A DNA stretch of 36,603 bases, taken from IMG/VR virus record IMGVR_UViG_3300037493_005225, positions 1 through 36,603 of that record, one strand, 5' to 3'. Under the pieces are notes generated by a model. It ran no database searches. It saw only the letters and a list, made by a program, of their open reading frames with translations, and was not told the origin of the DNA. A program made the position numbers and the translations under genes. The stretch comes from a virus. Shown one piece after another: positions 8,949-15,922 of this stretch (the stretch's first letter is position 1; each line of letters opens with the position of its first letter).

Positions 8949-10198
8949 TGTGTTAGGATTAGTTTTTTCTTAGCTCTTGTCACAGCAGTGTAAAGCCACT
9001 TGGCTCGGAATTCTTTGTCGTCTTCGCGCATTTTGTCGTCAGCAACAATCACTCTGTCCCACTCGCTGCCTTGAGACTTGTGGCATGTGATGGCATACGC
9101 ATAATCACATTCAAACAAGCCATCACGCATTGTTATGTCAAGTTTCTCAGCGTCTTTTTTGTAGTGGCTTAGGCAGTCATACTCATAAAACTCTTGGCCA
9201 TTAAAGTGAACACCTTCATACTCTGCAAACAAGCCCATATTGCCTCCTTCTGAAATTCCACAATCAGAAGTCGTCCTAAACTGAACACCATTAATCCAGC
9301 ATGGCATTCTGTAGTGGTCGTTTTTTAGGCAGATCATTTTTTCACCAGCAAGAGGAAGTTCACTTTTCTCAAATCCAAGCCTCTTGCGGAAAAAACGATT
9401 TATTCGCTGGCGAGAATTATTGCTGCCAGTCAAAACTTGGTCGCAATTCAGCCAGTCATCGGGAGACAATTTATCCTTCGTGCAAAGAACACAATCGCCA
9501 GATGTGAAGTCTGATATTTTGATATCACGCTCGCGTATCTGCATGCTCAAGCGAATGATTGGCGAGTCGAGTGCTTGGCGCATGACTTCTGTCAAATTGG
9601 CATCATGGTCTCGTTCTGCAAACCATGACTTTGAGTTTACAGGAGGAAGTTGGAATGGATCCCCAACCATGAGCACCTTGCAGCCGACTCTTGAGAAGTC
9701 TTCAAGCATCTTTGTGCTCACCATTGATCCCTCGTCGATAAATACAAGCTTGTTGCGGAGCTTTTCTGTGTTTTCCTTCATGCTGAAATAAACCTTCATT
9801 GCAGCAATCCTGTCTTTTTCCTGTGAAATTTCAGTGTCCAGCCTTTTGACTATTTTTACATCAGGAGCTGGATTCTCAGCAATATAGGCAACCTTGGCTG
9901 AAACAAGTTTGTCGAGCATGTCAAGATTCTTCGAGTTTGGTTTGTAAAGGATCTGATGGATGGTTTGAACGGAAATCCCAGGAAGCTTGCTGCTCAAAAC
10001 ACTAGCAGCCTTACCTGTGGGCGCGCAGCAGATGGGTTTGTCGCCAAGTCCATTAATAAGATGCTGAAGGAGTGTTGTCTTCCCTGTCCCAGCAAAGCCA
10101 GAAATCGTGAAGAGCCAATTTTCAGGAGTTATTGAGCGTTCTTTGAGCCACTTGCTGATGCTTGCAAGAGCCTGTTCCTGTTGTTTTGTCAGCTTCAT
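8945..10198 (-). CDS. SF1B DNA helicase (Dda/RecD2-like)
   Basis: A 417-residue superfamily 1 helicase. Motif I is GFAGTGKTTLLQHL, motif Ia CCAPTGKAASVL, motif II FIDEGSMVS, motif III GDPFQLPPV, motif V/Va AITCHKSQGSEWD and motif VI LYTAVTRAKKKLIL. This fits 5'-3' helicases such as T4 Dda. An insertion between motifs I and II (about residues 85-140) looks helical. I place the start at 10198 rather than at an upstream ATG in the same frame, because AAGGAGGAA sits 7 bp before it and it forms an ATGA overlap with the exonuclease stop. Confidence 0.9.
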   Translation of the reverse strand: MKLTKQQEQALASISKWLKERSITPENWLFTISGFAGTGKTTLLQHLINGLGDKPICCAPTGKAASVLSSKLPGISVQTIHQILYKPNSKNLDMLDKLVSAKVAYIAENPAPDVKIVKRLDTEISQEKDRIAAMKVYFSMKENTEKLRNKLVFIDEGSMVSTKMLEDFSRVGCKVLMVGDPFQLPPVNSKSWFAERDHDANLTEVMRQALDSPIIRLSMQIRERDIKISDFTSGDCVLCTKDKLSPDDWLNCDQVLTGSNNSRQRINRFFRKRLGFEKSELPLAGEKMICLKNDHYRMPCWINGVQFRTTSDCGISEGGNMGLFAEYEGVHFNGQEFYEYDCLSHYKKDAEKLDITMRDGLFECDYAYAITCHKSQGSEWDRVIVADDKMREDDKEFRAKWLYTAVTRAKKKLILTQ

Positions 10199-10734
10199 AG
10201 TAGTTCCTCCTTCTTCATCCATCGAACGCACACTGCAAGAGCCTTCACGTCGGCAATTGCTCGGTGTGCATCCTTGAATGAGCCACCATCTGTTGCCAGC
10301 TCATAAAGGTCTGCCAATTTTAATCTGTAGCCTTTGATGTGAGTTGTAGCTTCGACTGTGCAGAATCGCTTTATTGGCCAAGGGAAGTAAAATTGCTTTC
10401 CATTCCTACGCAGATTTATCTCAAGCAATTTGCAGTCAAACTCGCAGTTGTGTGCGATGATGATTCTTTCGCCAAGAAAGAATTCCTGCAACTTTGGGAT
10501 CCATGCACTGAATGGCTTTTTGTCAGCAAGATCAGCGTCTGTTATTCCTGTGATCTTGATGATCTCGTCTGACAACTTCATGCCAGGATTTGATAGGAAT
10601 TCAATCTCGTCCGTTTGAACAAGTGTTTCATCGTTCAACTTCACAGCAGCGAATTCAATGATGTGGGGCTGCTTGTCGAGCAGCATTGCTTCTGGTCCTG
10701 GAAGGCCAGTGGTTTCGGTGTCAAATATGATCAT
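10195..10734 (-). CDS. DnaQ-like 3'-5' exonuclease (DEDDh)
   Basis: A 179-residue exonuclease of the DEDDh class, like the DNA polymerase III epsilon subunit. Exo I is IIFDTETTGL at the N-terminus (D and E), Exo II IIAHNCEFDCKLL, and Exo III DAHRAIADVKAL with the His and Asp. As the phage polymerase has no exonuclease domain of its own, proofreading is the natural role, though no clamp-binding motif is clear. AGAAAGA precedes the ATG. The start overlaps the stop of the SEC-C gene (ATGA) and the end overlaps the SF1 helicase start (ATGA). Confidence 0.92.
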   Translation of the reverse strand: MIIFDTETTGLPGPEAMLLDKQPHIIEFAAVKLNDETLVQTDEIEFLSNPGMKLSDEIIKITGITDADLADKKPFSAWIPKLQEFFLGERIIIAHNCEFDCKLLEINLRRNGKQFYFPWPIKRFCTVEATTHIKGYRLKLADLYELATDGGSFKDAHRAIADVKALAVCVRWMKKEELL

Positions 10735-10874
10735 GGTTTTGTCTTTCTGTCGTTTGGGTTGTATTTAGCACAGCAGTGCTTGGCTCTTTTGCCACTGCCA
10801 CACTTGCATGGTGCATTTCTTTTTACTTTTTGGTCGCGCTTTGAGAAGTTGAGTTCTTCAGAATGGGTCTTCAT
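10731..10874 (-). CDS. Small SEC-C zinc-motif protein (47 aa)
   Basis: A 47-residue reading frame between the HNH and exonuclease genes. It holds a clear SEC-C motif, PCKCGSGKRAKHCC, at residues 22-35, with a lysine-rich N-terminal half. SEC-C binds zinc and is known from the SecA C-terminus, where it contacts SecB, and as an appendage on other proteins. Here it stands almost alone. The ATG at 10874 lies inside the end of the HNH gene (17-bp overlap); the stop overlaps the exonuclease start (ATGA). The motif and the coupling support a real gene; the role is unknown. Confidence 0.7.
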   Translation of the reverse strand: MKTHSEELNFSKRDQKVKRNAPCKCGSGKRAKHCCAKYNPNDRKTKP

Positions 10875-11346
10875 CATTGGTTTGTCTTTTAAATCGCTCT
10901 CTGTTTCCTTTTGCTATATTTTCTGAACATTCCAGAACTTGCAAATTTCCAAATGAATAGCCAAGTTCTGAGTCGATTCTGTCTATGTGCAAATTTCCTC
11001 TGCGTGTTCCTTTGTTTCCTATGTAGTTTGTTTTGGATATGAGTATTTCAAATTCCTTGTATTTTATGGTAAATGGAATGTCTCTCTTTTTTGCTGATCC
11101 TCTAAGTTGTCTATAAGCATCTTTTATTGGATTGTTCGCTCTGTAGAGCCTGCTTCTGCACTTGTTGCAGGTCCTCCTATTGGTTTTTATTAGTTTACCT
11201 TGGGAATGGTAAACTTCTTCTGTGCGAGGATTCCTGCAACATTTAACAGAGCAGTTTCTTCCTTTGCTTTCCTTGGCAAAAATAAGCTTATATTTTCCTG
11301 TCGATTCATCAATCCCGAGACCCTGCCATTCTGTTTTTATGCTCAT
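10858..11346 (-). CDS. HNH endonuclease, free-standing homing type
   Basis: A 162-residue protein. The C-terminal half has an HNH core, NLHIDRIDSELGYSFGNLQVL, followed by C-S-E-N-I-A-K-G-N. The N-terminal part has Cys pairs (C-S-V-K-C-C near 33-37 and C-N-K-C near 60-63) that may bind zinc. The start at 11346 is supported by GAGGAG 8 bp upstream. It overlaps the upstream gene by 38 bp and the SEC-C gene by 17 bp, unlike the 4-bp overlaps around it, which suggests later insertion. Its substrate is not known. Confidence 0.82.
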   Translation of the reverse strand: MSIKTEWQGLGIDESTGKYKLIFAKESKGRNCSVKCCRNPRTEEVYHSQGKLIKTNRRTCNKCRSRLYRANNPIKDAYRQLRGSAKKRDIPFTIKYKEFEILISKTNYIGNKGTRRGNLHIDRIDSELGYSFGNLQVLECSENIAKGNRERFKRQTNDEDPF

Positions 11347-11632
11347 GAGTTAGCTCCTCAAGAATTGCAGCATAGACGCTGAGATCATGTGCAGAATCAA
11401 CGTGGTCAAGATTGTTGCAGTAGCGAGCCAACTTTGTAACACAAGCTTGAACAACACCAAGCCTGTTCCAACTCTCAATATCAGAAACAAAAATGCCCTT
11501 TGGAAACAAACCTATCATGATTTGGCCATACTGTCGGTATGTTGGGCCATATGTTGCTTGTCTTTCTTTGTAGGTCTTGATGTTTTCTTCGAAGATCTCT
11601 GGAACTGTTGGGGTGCAATTGCTTTCTTTCAT
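11309..11632 (-). CDS. DUF6378-like phage protein
   Basis: A 107-residue protein. The end of the domain, with KLARYCNNLDHVDSAHDLSVYAAIL, resembles DUF6378-type phage proteins, which recall helical MazG-like nucleotide hydrolases. A YGPTY segment in the first half also fits. It sits between HAD and HNH genes in a nucleotide-metabolism stretch, so a role in nucleotide pools is possible but unproven. ATGA overlap with the HAD gene at the start; AGAAAG lies just before the ATG. Confidence 0.65.
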   Translation of the reverse strand: MKESNCTPTVPEIFEENIKTYKERQATYGPTYRQYGQIMIGLFPKGIFVSDIESWNRLGVVQACVTKLARYCNNLDHVDSAHDLSVYAAILEELTHEHKNRMAGSRD

Positions 11633-12063
11633 ACTTTCTGTAATTTTGATAATTTAACGATTGCTTCTTTGAATTGATCAATGTCAATGATTCTGGCCTG
11701 GAGTTCATTGACGATTTTTACAAGCTCGTCTTCAATGCATATGCCTGTGTTTGACATAACTTGCTTTGATCTGTCGTCATAGCAAGAAATCATAAGTTGA
11801 TCTTTCTCAGATGTCACAGGAATGTCAAATCCAATGTGTTTTATGCACCATTCTGAAATCGTCTTCCTGCACTCATCAACCTGCTGAGGATATGCACTGC
11901 CAACGCGAGCAGTAAAGATCTTGATGTTGTGTTTTTTAGACAGAAGTTTTAGCAAATTCACCATATGTGGAATTGGTTCACCAATGTGTCCAGTGCCACG
12001 CCAGTGATCATAATGAGCAAGCGTGCCATCAAGATCAAATCCGATCCAGAAATTTCTGCTCAT
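11629..12063 (-). CDS. HAD-superfamily hydrolase
   Basis: A 144-residue HAD-type phosphatase. Motif I is FDLDGTLA (residues 9-16) with the nucleophile Asp and the acid/base Asp. Motif II is probably IFTARVG, and motif IV-like acids lie in CYDDRS near 94-99. It lacks a large cap and resembles the small phage HAD proteins annotated as nucleotidases or polynucleotide phosphatases. ATGA overlaps link it to thyX upstream and the DUF6378-like gene downstream, which favours a nucleotide substrate. Confidence 0.82.
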   Translation of the reverse strand: MSRNFWIGFDLDGTLAHYDHWRGTGHIGEPIPHMVNLLKLLSKKHNIKIFTARVGSAYPQQVDECRKTISEWCIKHIGFDIPVTSEKDQLMISCYDDRSKQVMSNTGICIEDELVKIVNELQARIIDIDQFKEAIVKLSKLQKV

Positions 12064-12791
12064 TTCACTCTCCTTTTGATTGTGTCAAAGGTTTTGAGAG
12101 CACTGAATCGCTCATCCTTGGTGATCTTTCCTTCCGCAAGAAGCTGCTCAATGAATTCTTCGAGTTTCCGCACTTGCTTTGATACGTCTGGATACAAGAA
12201 CAATTCAGCCCAAGGATGAACTTCAACAACTGCATCAGCCATGGCCTGCATAACTGAGCGATATTCGCCTTGTGTGCGACCGCCAGTGCGACTCTTTGCC
12301 ATTTCAGACAGCGTCCGCAGACTAAACTGAGCAATGATATTGGTGCAGATGTTTGTCGGAAGAACACCACGTGCGTCTTCAACCTCGGCACCCATCTCGA
12401 CCAGAGCTTGATAGGCTGCATTGATATCAGCCATGCACTTGTCGTAAATGTGCTGCCGTGCAGGATCTGATTCGATGGTTGGCCCAGTGACATACTTGAA
12501 TCGCTCCATGTTCAGCATACGCATGGTTTGCTGCGCGTAGGAGCCTGTTCTAGTGCGCACGAACTGGTGGGTAAAGGCTCGGGACACATCCAAGATTTCA
12601 AATGTGTAATTCACAAATTCCCAGGAAGAGGGAATTGTTGCTGCCATGTAGATGAGTTCCTGGGCTTGCTCGTATTCATCCATTGCTTGGATTTTTTCAC
12701 GAGTGTCTTTGCCTTGTGTTAGGCGAGTGGATTTTGTGTAGATTAATTTTTCTACAGCGTCTTGAGTATAATCGATTAAATTGACTTTCAT
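12060..12791 (-). CDS. thyX: Flavin-dependent thymidylate synthase ThyX
   Basis: A 243-residue ThyX-like enzyme, making dTMP from dUMP with FAD and methylene-THF. The signature region reads FVRTRTGSYAQQTMRM, a divergent form of RHRxxSxNExSxR that keeps the Arg, Ser and Gln/Arg spacing. Downstream, DARGVLPTNICTNIIAQFSL and MAKSRTGGRTQGEYRSVM match the ThyX C-terminal helices with the substrate Arg. The N-terminus VNLIDYTQDAVEKL fits too. The dCMP deaminase at 26023 would feed it dUMP. It lies 4 bp after the FAD oxidoreductase gene and overlaps the HAD gene (ATGA). Confidence 0.85.
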   Translation of the reverse strand: MKVNLIDYTQDAVEKLIYTKSTRLTQGKDTREKIQAMDEYEQAQELIYMAATIPSSWEFVNYTFEILDVSRAFTHQFVRTRTGSYAQQTMRMLNMERFKYVTGPTIESDPARQHIYDKCMADINAAYQALVEMGAEVEDARGVLPTNICTNIIAQFSLRTLSEMAKSRTGGRTQGEYRSVMQAMADAVVEVHPWAELFLYPDVSKQVRKLEEFIEQLLAEGKITKDERFSALKTFDTIKRRVK

Positions 12792-12795
12792 AATT

Positions 12796-13749
12796 TTAGT
12801 AGGTTGTTAAGCGTCTTTCGTAGTTGCAGCCATTGGTGATCATTTTTTCGATGTGCTTGATGTCATCGACAAGATTGTCGAGCAACAAGGATCGCCAAGT
12901 GGCAAATCGGCCAAGCGAATAAATGTTCCACTTGTCTGTGAGGTGGAGAATGAATCTCCTGCGAAGTCCTTCATCAATCGGAGAAATCTTGCCAAATGGC
13001 TGGTGATTGACTGTGGCATCTTCGATTTGGATGTGAACATGATTGCTGTTCAATCCATGACCAGTAATAATTTCCATGGCCTCCTGGCAAACATTGCCAA
13101 GGCCAAGATTTGATGGGTCTCTGGTGAATTCAAGGATCAGCAAATCTTTTTGAAGAGTTGCGCGATACCATGAATCATCACAGACGCTGTATATTGTTTG
13201 ATACACGTGGCATGATGGAGTTATAACTTTGCACCTGACAGTCCAAATTGGCTCAAAGGAGAATTTTGGAACGCCATCCCAACCAACCATCTTCATCATT
13301 ACTGGCATTGGCATGGTTGAAATAACTGGACAGTCCTGTCTTGGCCTGTCGCAAGATACTCCGAATTCAATTTTGAGATTCTTAGCCATCTGTGTAACAA
13401 AATCATTCGGCGCAATATAGCGTGTTTCAGATTCAAGGTTCTTGATGCTGCGGGAATAGATGTGGCCATTAGTGACTCGGTAGGAATACAAATTGGCCTG
13501 CGCTAAGTTAACTAATGAGCAAATGCGTTCGCCGTCCCAGAATGCCTTGTCGACTTTAACCTTGTCGAATGGAATTCCAGTTGCATCGCTAACTGCTGTG
13601 CTACGGAAACGCAATACTGCTGTGTGATTTTCTGGAAGGAACTGCTTCCGCTCCATAATTGTGACTTGGTGCCGACGCAGCATATTGCCAGCGAGCAATC
13701 CTGCCATTCCAGCACCAATGATACTGATCTGATTGGTTCTTTGTTGCAT
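12796..13749 (-). CDS. FAD-dependent oxidoreductase
   Basis: A 317-residue Rossmann flavoprotein. Residues about 6-20 read ISIIGAGMAGLLAGN, the GxGxxG dinucleotide loop, with an acidic residue near the end of the next strand (VTIMERKQF). The C-terminal segment IYSLGRFATW followed by LVDDIKHIEKMI resembles the last FAD-contacting part of amine-oxidase or UDP-galactopyranose-mutase-like proteins. The substrate is unknown. A link to the flavin chemistry of the adjacent ThyX, or to base modification, is speculation. I use the ATG at 13749 because AGAAAGA and a strong leader hairpin lie just upstream. An earlier in-frame start at 13818 would put the hairpin inside the gene. Confidence 0.75.
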   Translation of the reverse strand: MQQRTNQISIIGAGMAGLLAGNMLRRHQVTIMERKQFLPENHTAVLRFRSTAVSDATGIPFDKVKVDKAFWDGERICSLVNLAQANLYSYRVTNGHIYSRSIKNLESETRYIAPNDFVTQMAKNLKIEFGVSCDRPRQDCPVISTMPMPVMMKMVGWDGVPKFSFEPIWTVRCKVITPSCHVYQTIYSVCDDSWYRATLQKDLLILEFTRDPSNLGLGNVCQEAMEIITGHGLNSNHVHIQIEDATVNHQPFGKISPIDEGLRRRFILHLTDKWNIYSLGRFATWRSLLLDNLVDDIKHIEKMITNGCNYERRLTTY

Positions 13750-13776
13750 AAAATTTCTTTCTGAATTTTTGAATGG

Positions 13777-13808
13777 TCGCTGGCTGGCCATGTAAGACCA
13801 GCCAGCGA
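13777..13808 (-). promoter_or_regulatory. Leader hairpin before the FAD oxidoreductase
   Basis: A perfect 11-bp stem, TCGCTGGCTGG paired with CCAGCCAGCGA, around a 10-nt loop. It lies between the stop of the SSB-like gene and the start of the flavoprotein gene. On the minus strand it is followed by an A-rich stretch and AGAAAGA, then the ATG. This is the same hairpin, A-rich tract and start layout as the other leaders. No clear -35/-10 pair precedes it, so it may be an internal processing or stabilising element, or a terminator. Confidence 0.6.
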
Positions 13809-13814
13809 GTTCAA

Positions 13815-14654
13815 TCACATTGGGGACTCTTCGGAGTCGATGGCGACCTCGGAGGTGTCTTCGCTCTGCTGGACTTTGACAGCACCAGCTGCAATCTGCT
13901 TGCGGAACTCACGCGCAGCCAAGTAGAGCTGCTCGCCGTCTGGCAACTCAACAGTGGATTTGTCTGGTGTGATGTGCCATCCGAACCAGCTACCTTGCTC
14001 GTTGCGCTCTGGCTCAGTGGAGAGCTTGTAGGTTCGGTAGAACATGGCTGGGTTGATCGTTCCACTGCCACTCGGATGTTGAATGCGCAGCTGATTGATC
14101 ATGGTGTTCCAGCGTCGGCTCTTCTTAAGCTGTGTGCCAGACATTCCGAGCACATACGGAGTGTGCGAGCCAGTGGTCGCATCCACAACAAACACGAAGT
14201 ATTCCGCATTGATTGTGATCTGGTTGCCATTGGGCAGGATCGCACGTCCACGATCGTCCTTCTTGGTCTGGTCGATGATGGCGCCATCAGCACCATGGTC
14301 GGCAACAATTCCGCCACCTTTCTCACGTGTGCGCCATTCGATGTGGGAGCGACGATAGGAGATTGGGATGACGAGGACGCCATGCTCTCCGCTGAACACT
14401 TGCTCAGACACAGGATCGCAGATCATGCCTGCTTCGGCACCTTTGATGTAGCCTTGCTCAGTTTTCTTGACCTGAGGAGACAAATCCTGAAGGATGCGGA
14501 TGCGCGGGATTGCGTAGTCGTTGCGATCCATGTTTTCCTGTCCGACGCCAGCATCTTCAGCGAACATGGAGTTGATTGGTGCTGCTGTTGCCAGTGTTTG
14601 CTGGACAGGCACGAGTTGCTTTTCTGCAGTTTTAGTTTTTTGCACTTTTGGCAT
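13815..14654 (-). CDS. Conserved phage protein, possibly ssDNA-binding
   Basis: A 279-residue protein of a type common in environmental phages. Residues about 45-110 include DYAIPRIRILQDLSPQVKK, KGAEAGMI and GVLVIPISYRRSHIEW, and a glycine-rich loop follows. The middle looks beta-rich, and TYKLSTEPERNEQGSWFGW follows later. The last 20 residues are acidic (SEDTSEVAIDSEESPM), as in SSB tails that bind partner proteins. This tail and the gene's place at the head of the replication operon suggest a single-strand-binding or recombination-mediator role; that is inference. AGAAAG precedes the ATG. Confidence 0.6.
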   Translation of the reverse strand: MPKVQKTKTAEKQLVPVQQTLATAAPINSMFAEDAGVGQENMDRNDYAIPRIRILQDLSPQVKKTEQGYIKGAEAGMICDPVSEQVFSGEHGVLVIPISYRRSHIEWRTREKGGGIVADHGADGAIIDQTKKDDRGRAILPNGNQITINAEYFVFVVDATTGSHTPYVLGMSGTQLKKSRRWNTMINQLRIQHPSGSGTINPAMFYRTYKLSTEPERNEQGSWFGWHITPDKSTVELPDGEQLYLAAREFRKQIAAGAVKVQQSEDTSEVAIDSEESPM

Positions 14655-14673
14655 ATTACACTTTCTAGTTTTT

Positions 14674-14686
14674 GGACGTATCGCCC
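14674..14686 (-). promoter_or_regulatory. Small leader hairpin
   Basis: A 5-bp stem with one wobble pair and a 3-nt loop (GGGCG-ATA-CGTCC on the minus strand), followed by AAAAACTAGAAAG and the start at 14654. It repeats the hairpin-plus-A-rich-tract layout of the other leaders but is weak on its own. No promoter is clear upstream. Confidence 0.35.
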
Positions 14687-14720
14687 AGTGGTTTTTGCAA
14701 GGTCTGATCTGACACTTTGG

Positions 14721-15350
14721 TCAGAATCCCTTCTTGCTTTTTGGTTGCTTCACTTCGGCTTTTGAGCCAGAGTAAATTTTAAAAATATCATGATCAATGT
14801 CAGCACCAGAAGCCATACGCTCCTTGATCCATGCATTGAGCGACATTGGGTTTACGCCACGAGTTACTGATGGATCAATGCCAAGGTCGCGCAGTGCTTC
14901 AACAGCAGCACTAGCCAGCTCATTGCTATCCTTGCCGAGCTCGGCAGATACAAGGTTCTTGATGAGTGCTCCTGCACCACTCTTGCTGAGGAAAATCAAT
15001 CCTTGCTCGAATCGCTCGCGCAGTTCTGCTCGTTTTTCTGGATCGGTTTCTTTCTGAATGGCAGACTCAGTTGGCAAGCCACCTTTAATGATTGGTTTGA
15101 CGACGACTGTTTCGCCAGTGCTCAAGGTGAATGTCTTCAGGCCAATTTGATCCATCAATCCTGGCAGGTCTGCTGATTGGATTCGATCATACTCGTCGTC
15201 GAGCTTTGAGATCTGCTCATACAGGCTCGTCTTGGCATTGTCGATCTGAATAAGACGACTGGCCAATGCGCTAACTTGCACAAGCTCTCCAGAGCTTGGC
15301 TGTTGGTTTTCCGCTGAGTCTTCAGCGAAGTCTACAATTTGTTTGCTCAT
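14721..15350 (-). CDS. Conserved phage protein of unknown function
   Basis: A 209-residue soluble protein. It has a helical N-terminal half (about 25-60, probably coiled coil), then LKTFTLSTGETVVVKPIIKGGLP, a small beta unit seen in related phage proteins. A helical C-terminal half contains A-L-I-K-N-L-V-S-A-E-L-G-K and M-S-L-N-A-W-I-K-E-R. The end is Lys-rich (KQPKSKKGF). It lies between two other conserved proteins at the head of the replication operon. Start at 15350, with CAGAAAGACAAAA directly before it and a short 5-bp hairpin further upstream. Confidence 0.65.
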   Translation of the reverse strand: MSKQIVDFAEDSAENQQPSSGELVQVSALASRLIQIDNAKTSLYEQISKLDDEYDRIQSADLPGLMDQIGLKTFTLSTGETVVVKPIIKGGLPTESAIQKETDPEKRAELRERFEQGLIFLSKSGAGALIKNLVSAELGKDSNELASAAVEALRDLGIDPSVTRGVNPMSLNAWIKERMASGADIDHDIFKIYSGSKAEVKQPKSKKGF

Positions 15351-15376
15351 TTTTGTCTTTCTGTTTGTTGCTGCTT

Positions 15377-15766
15377 TTAACGAGAAATGCTCGTCACATC
15401 CAGTTCAACTGGGAAATAAAATCCATTGTCATTACTCATGCCAGTGGCTGATTTGCCACGTGACCAGTAGAGGTATCTGATCTTGGTGCGTCCAGTGGCA
15501 ACAAGTGTCATAATGGTCATCCACAGACAAGCTGGGTCGCCAAAATTGGCCCACAGCAGGAAGTCCTTCTCACAATTGAAATCGGCCAGCCTGCTGATGA
15601 TCTTCTTGCGTGCTGCAGTTGGATCGGCATACGCACGATCACCAGCATCGAAAACTGTTGCAAGCTTGCCATACTTTGTGGCAGGTTCAAAATTAGGAGT
15701 CCATCCATTTTCCTTTGGTCTAGGTTGCTGGATGATGTATACGGTTGATTGATCTATTTCGGTCAT
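15377..15766 (-). CDS. Conserved phage protein, first gene of the minus operon
   Basis: A 129-residue protein of unknown function. It opens with VYIIQQPRPK and W-T-P-N-F, then a central DFNCEKDFLLWANFGDPACLW segment and IRYLYWSR near the end. This pattern recurs in tailed phages next to SSB-like and replication genes, but no activity is known to me. It is promoter-proximal in the minus operon, with CACAGAAAGAAAAAA before the ATG at 15766 and a promoter at 15834-15806. Confidence 0.65.
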   Translation of the reverse strand: MTEIDQSTVYIIQQPRPKENGWTPNFEPATKYGKLATVFDAGDRAYADPTAARKKIISRLADFNCEKDFLLWANFGDPACLWMTIMTLVATGRTKIRYLYWSRGKSATGMSNDNGFYFPVELDVTSISR

Positions 15767-15805
15767 GTATGTTTTTTCTTTCTGTGTGTTTGGGGTTGTG
15801 CACGG

Positions 15806-15834
15806 ATGATGCTCGACTTTTTCTTTCTCGGCAA
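15806..15834 (-). promoter_or_regulatory. Promoter of the minus-strand replication operon
   Basis: On the minus strand TTATTGTTGCCG is followed, after 17 bp, by CATCAT. The -35 TTGCCG (15834-15829), the spacer length and the TTGTTGCCGA context match the promoters at 18150 and 21364. A long A/T tract lies just upstream (15837-15858), like an UP element. The leader before the ATG at 15766 is about 30-35 nt and lacks the long hairpin of the other copies. Confidence 0.55.
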
Positions 15835-15849
15835 CAATAAATTTTTTTA

Positions 15850-15922
15850 TTTTTTTCGTCTTGCTCTGCGCGAAACTAAAGATCGATGATACCGATCCTG
15901 GTATTCATAAATACAAAAAGAT
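15850..15922 (+). promoter_or_regulatory. Leader of the primase-helicase gene
   Basis: The region carries a weak promoter-like pair (TTGCTC, 18 bp, GATGAT), a small hairpin (ATACC-GATCCT-GGTAT) and then the tract AAATACAAAAAGAT against the ATG at 15923. The layout agrees with the other leaders, but the promoter match is poor. Together with the minus promoter this makes a divergent control region of about 156 bp. Confidence 0.4.

Noticed and set aside
13773-14765. 330-residue plus-strand frame
   Set aside because: Antisense to the SSB-like gene; composition is that of a complement frame, rich in Leu, Cys, Trp and Ser, and no motif is seen.
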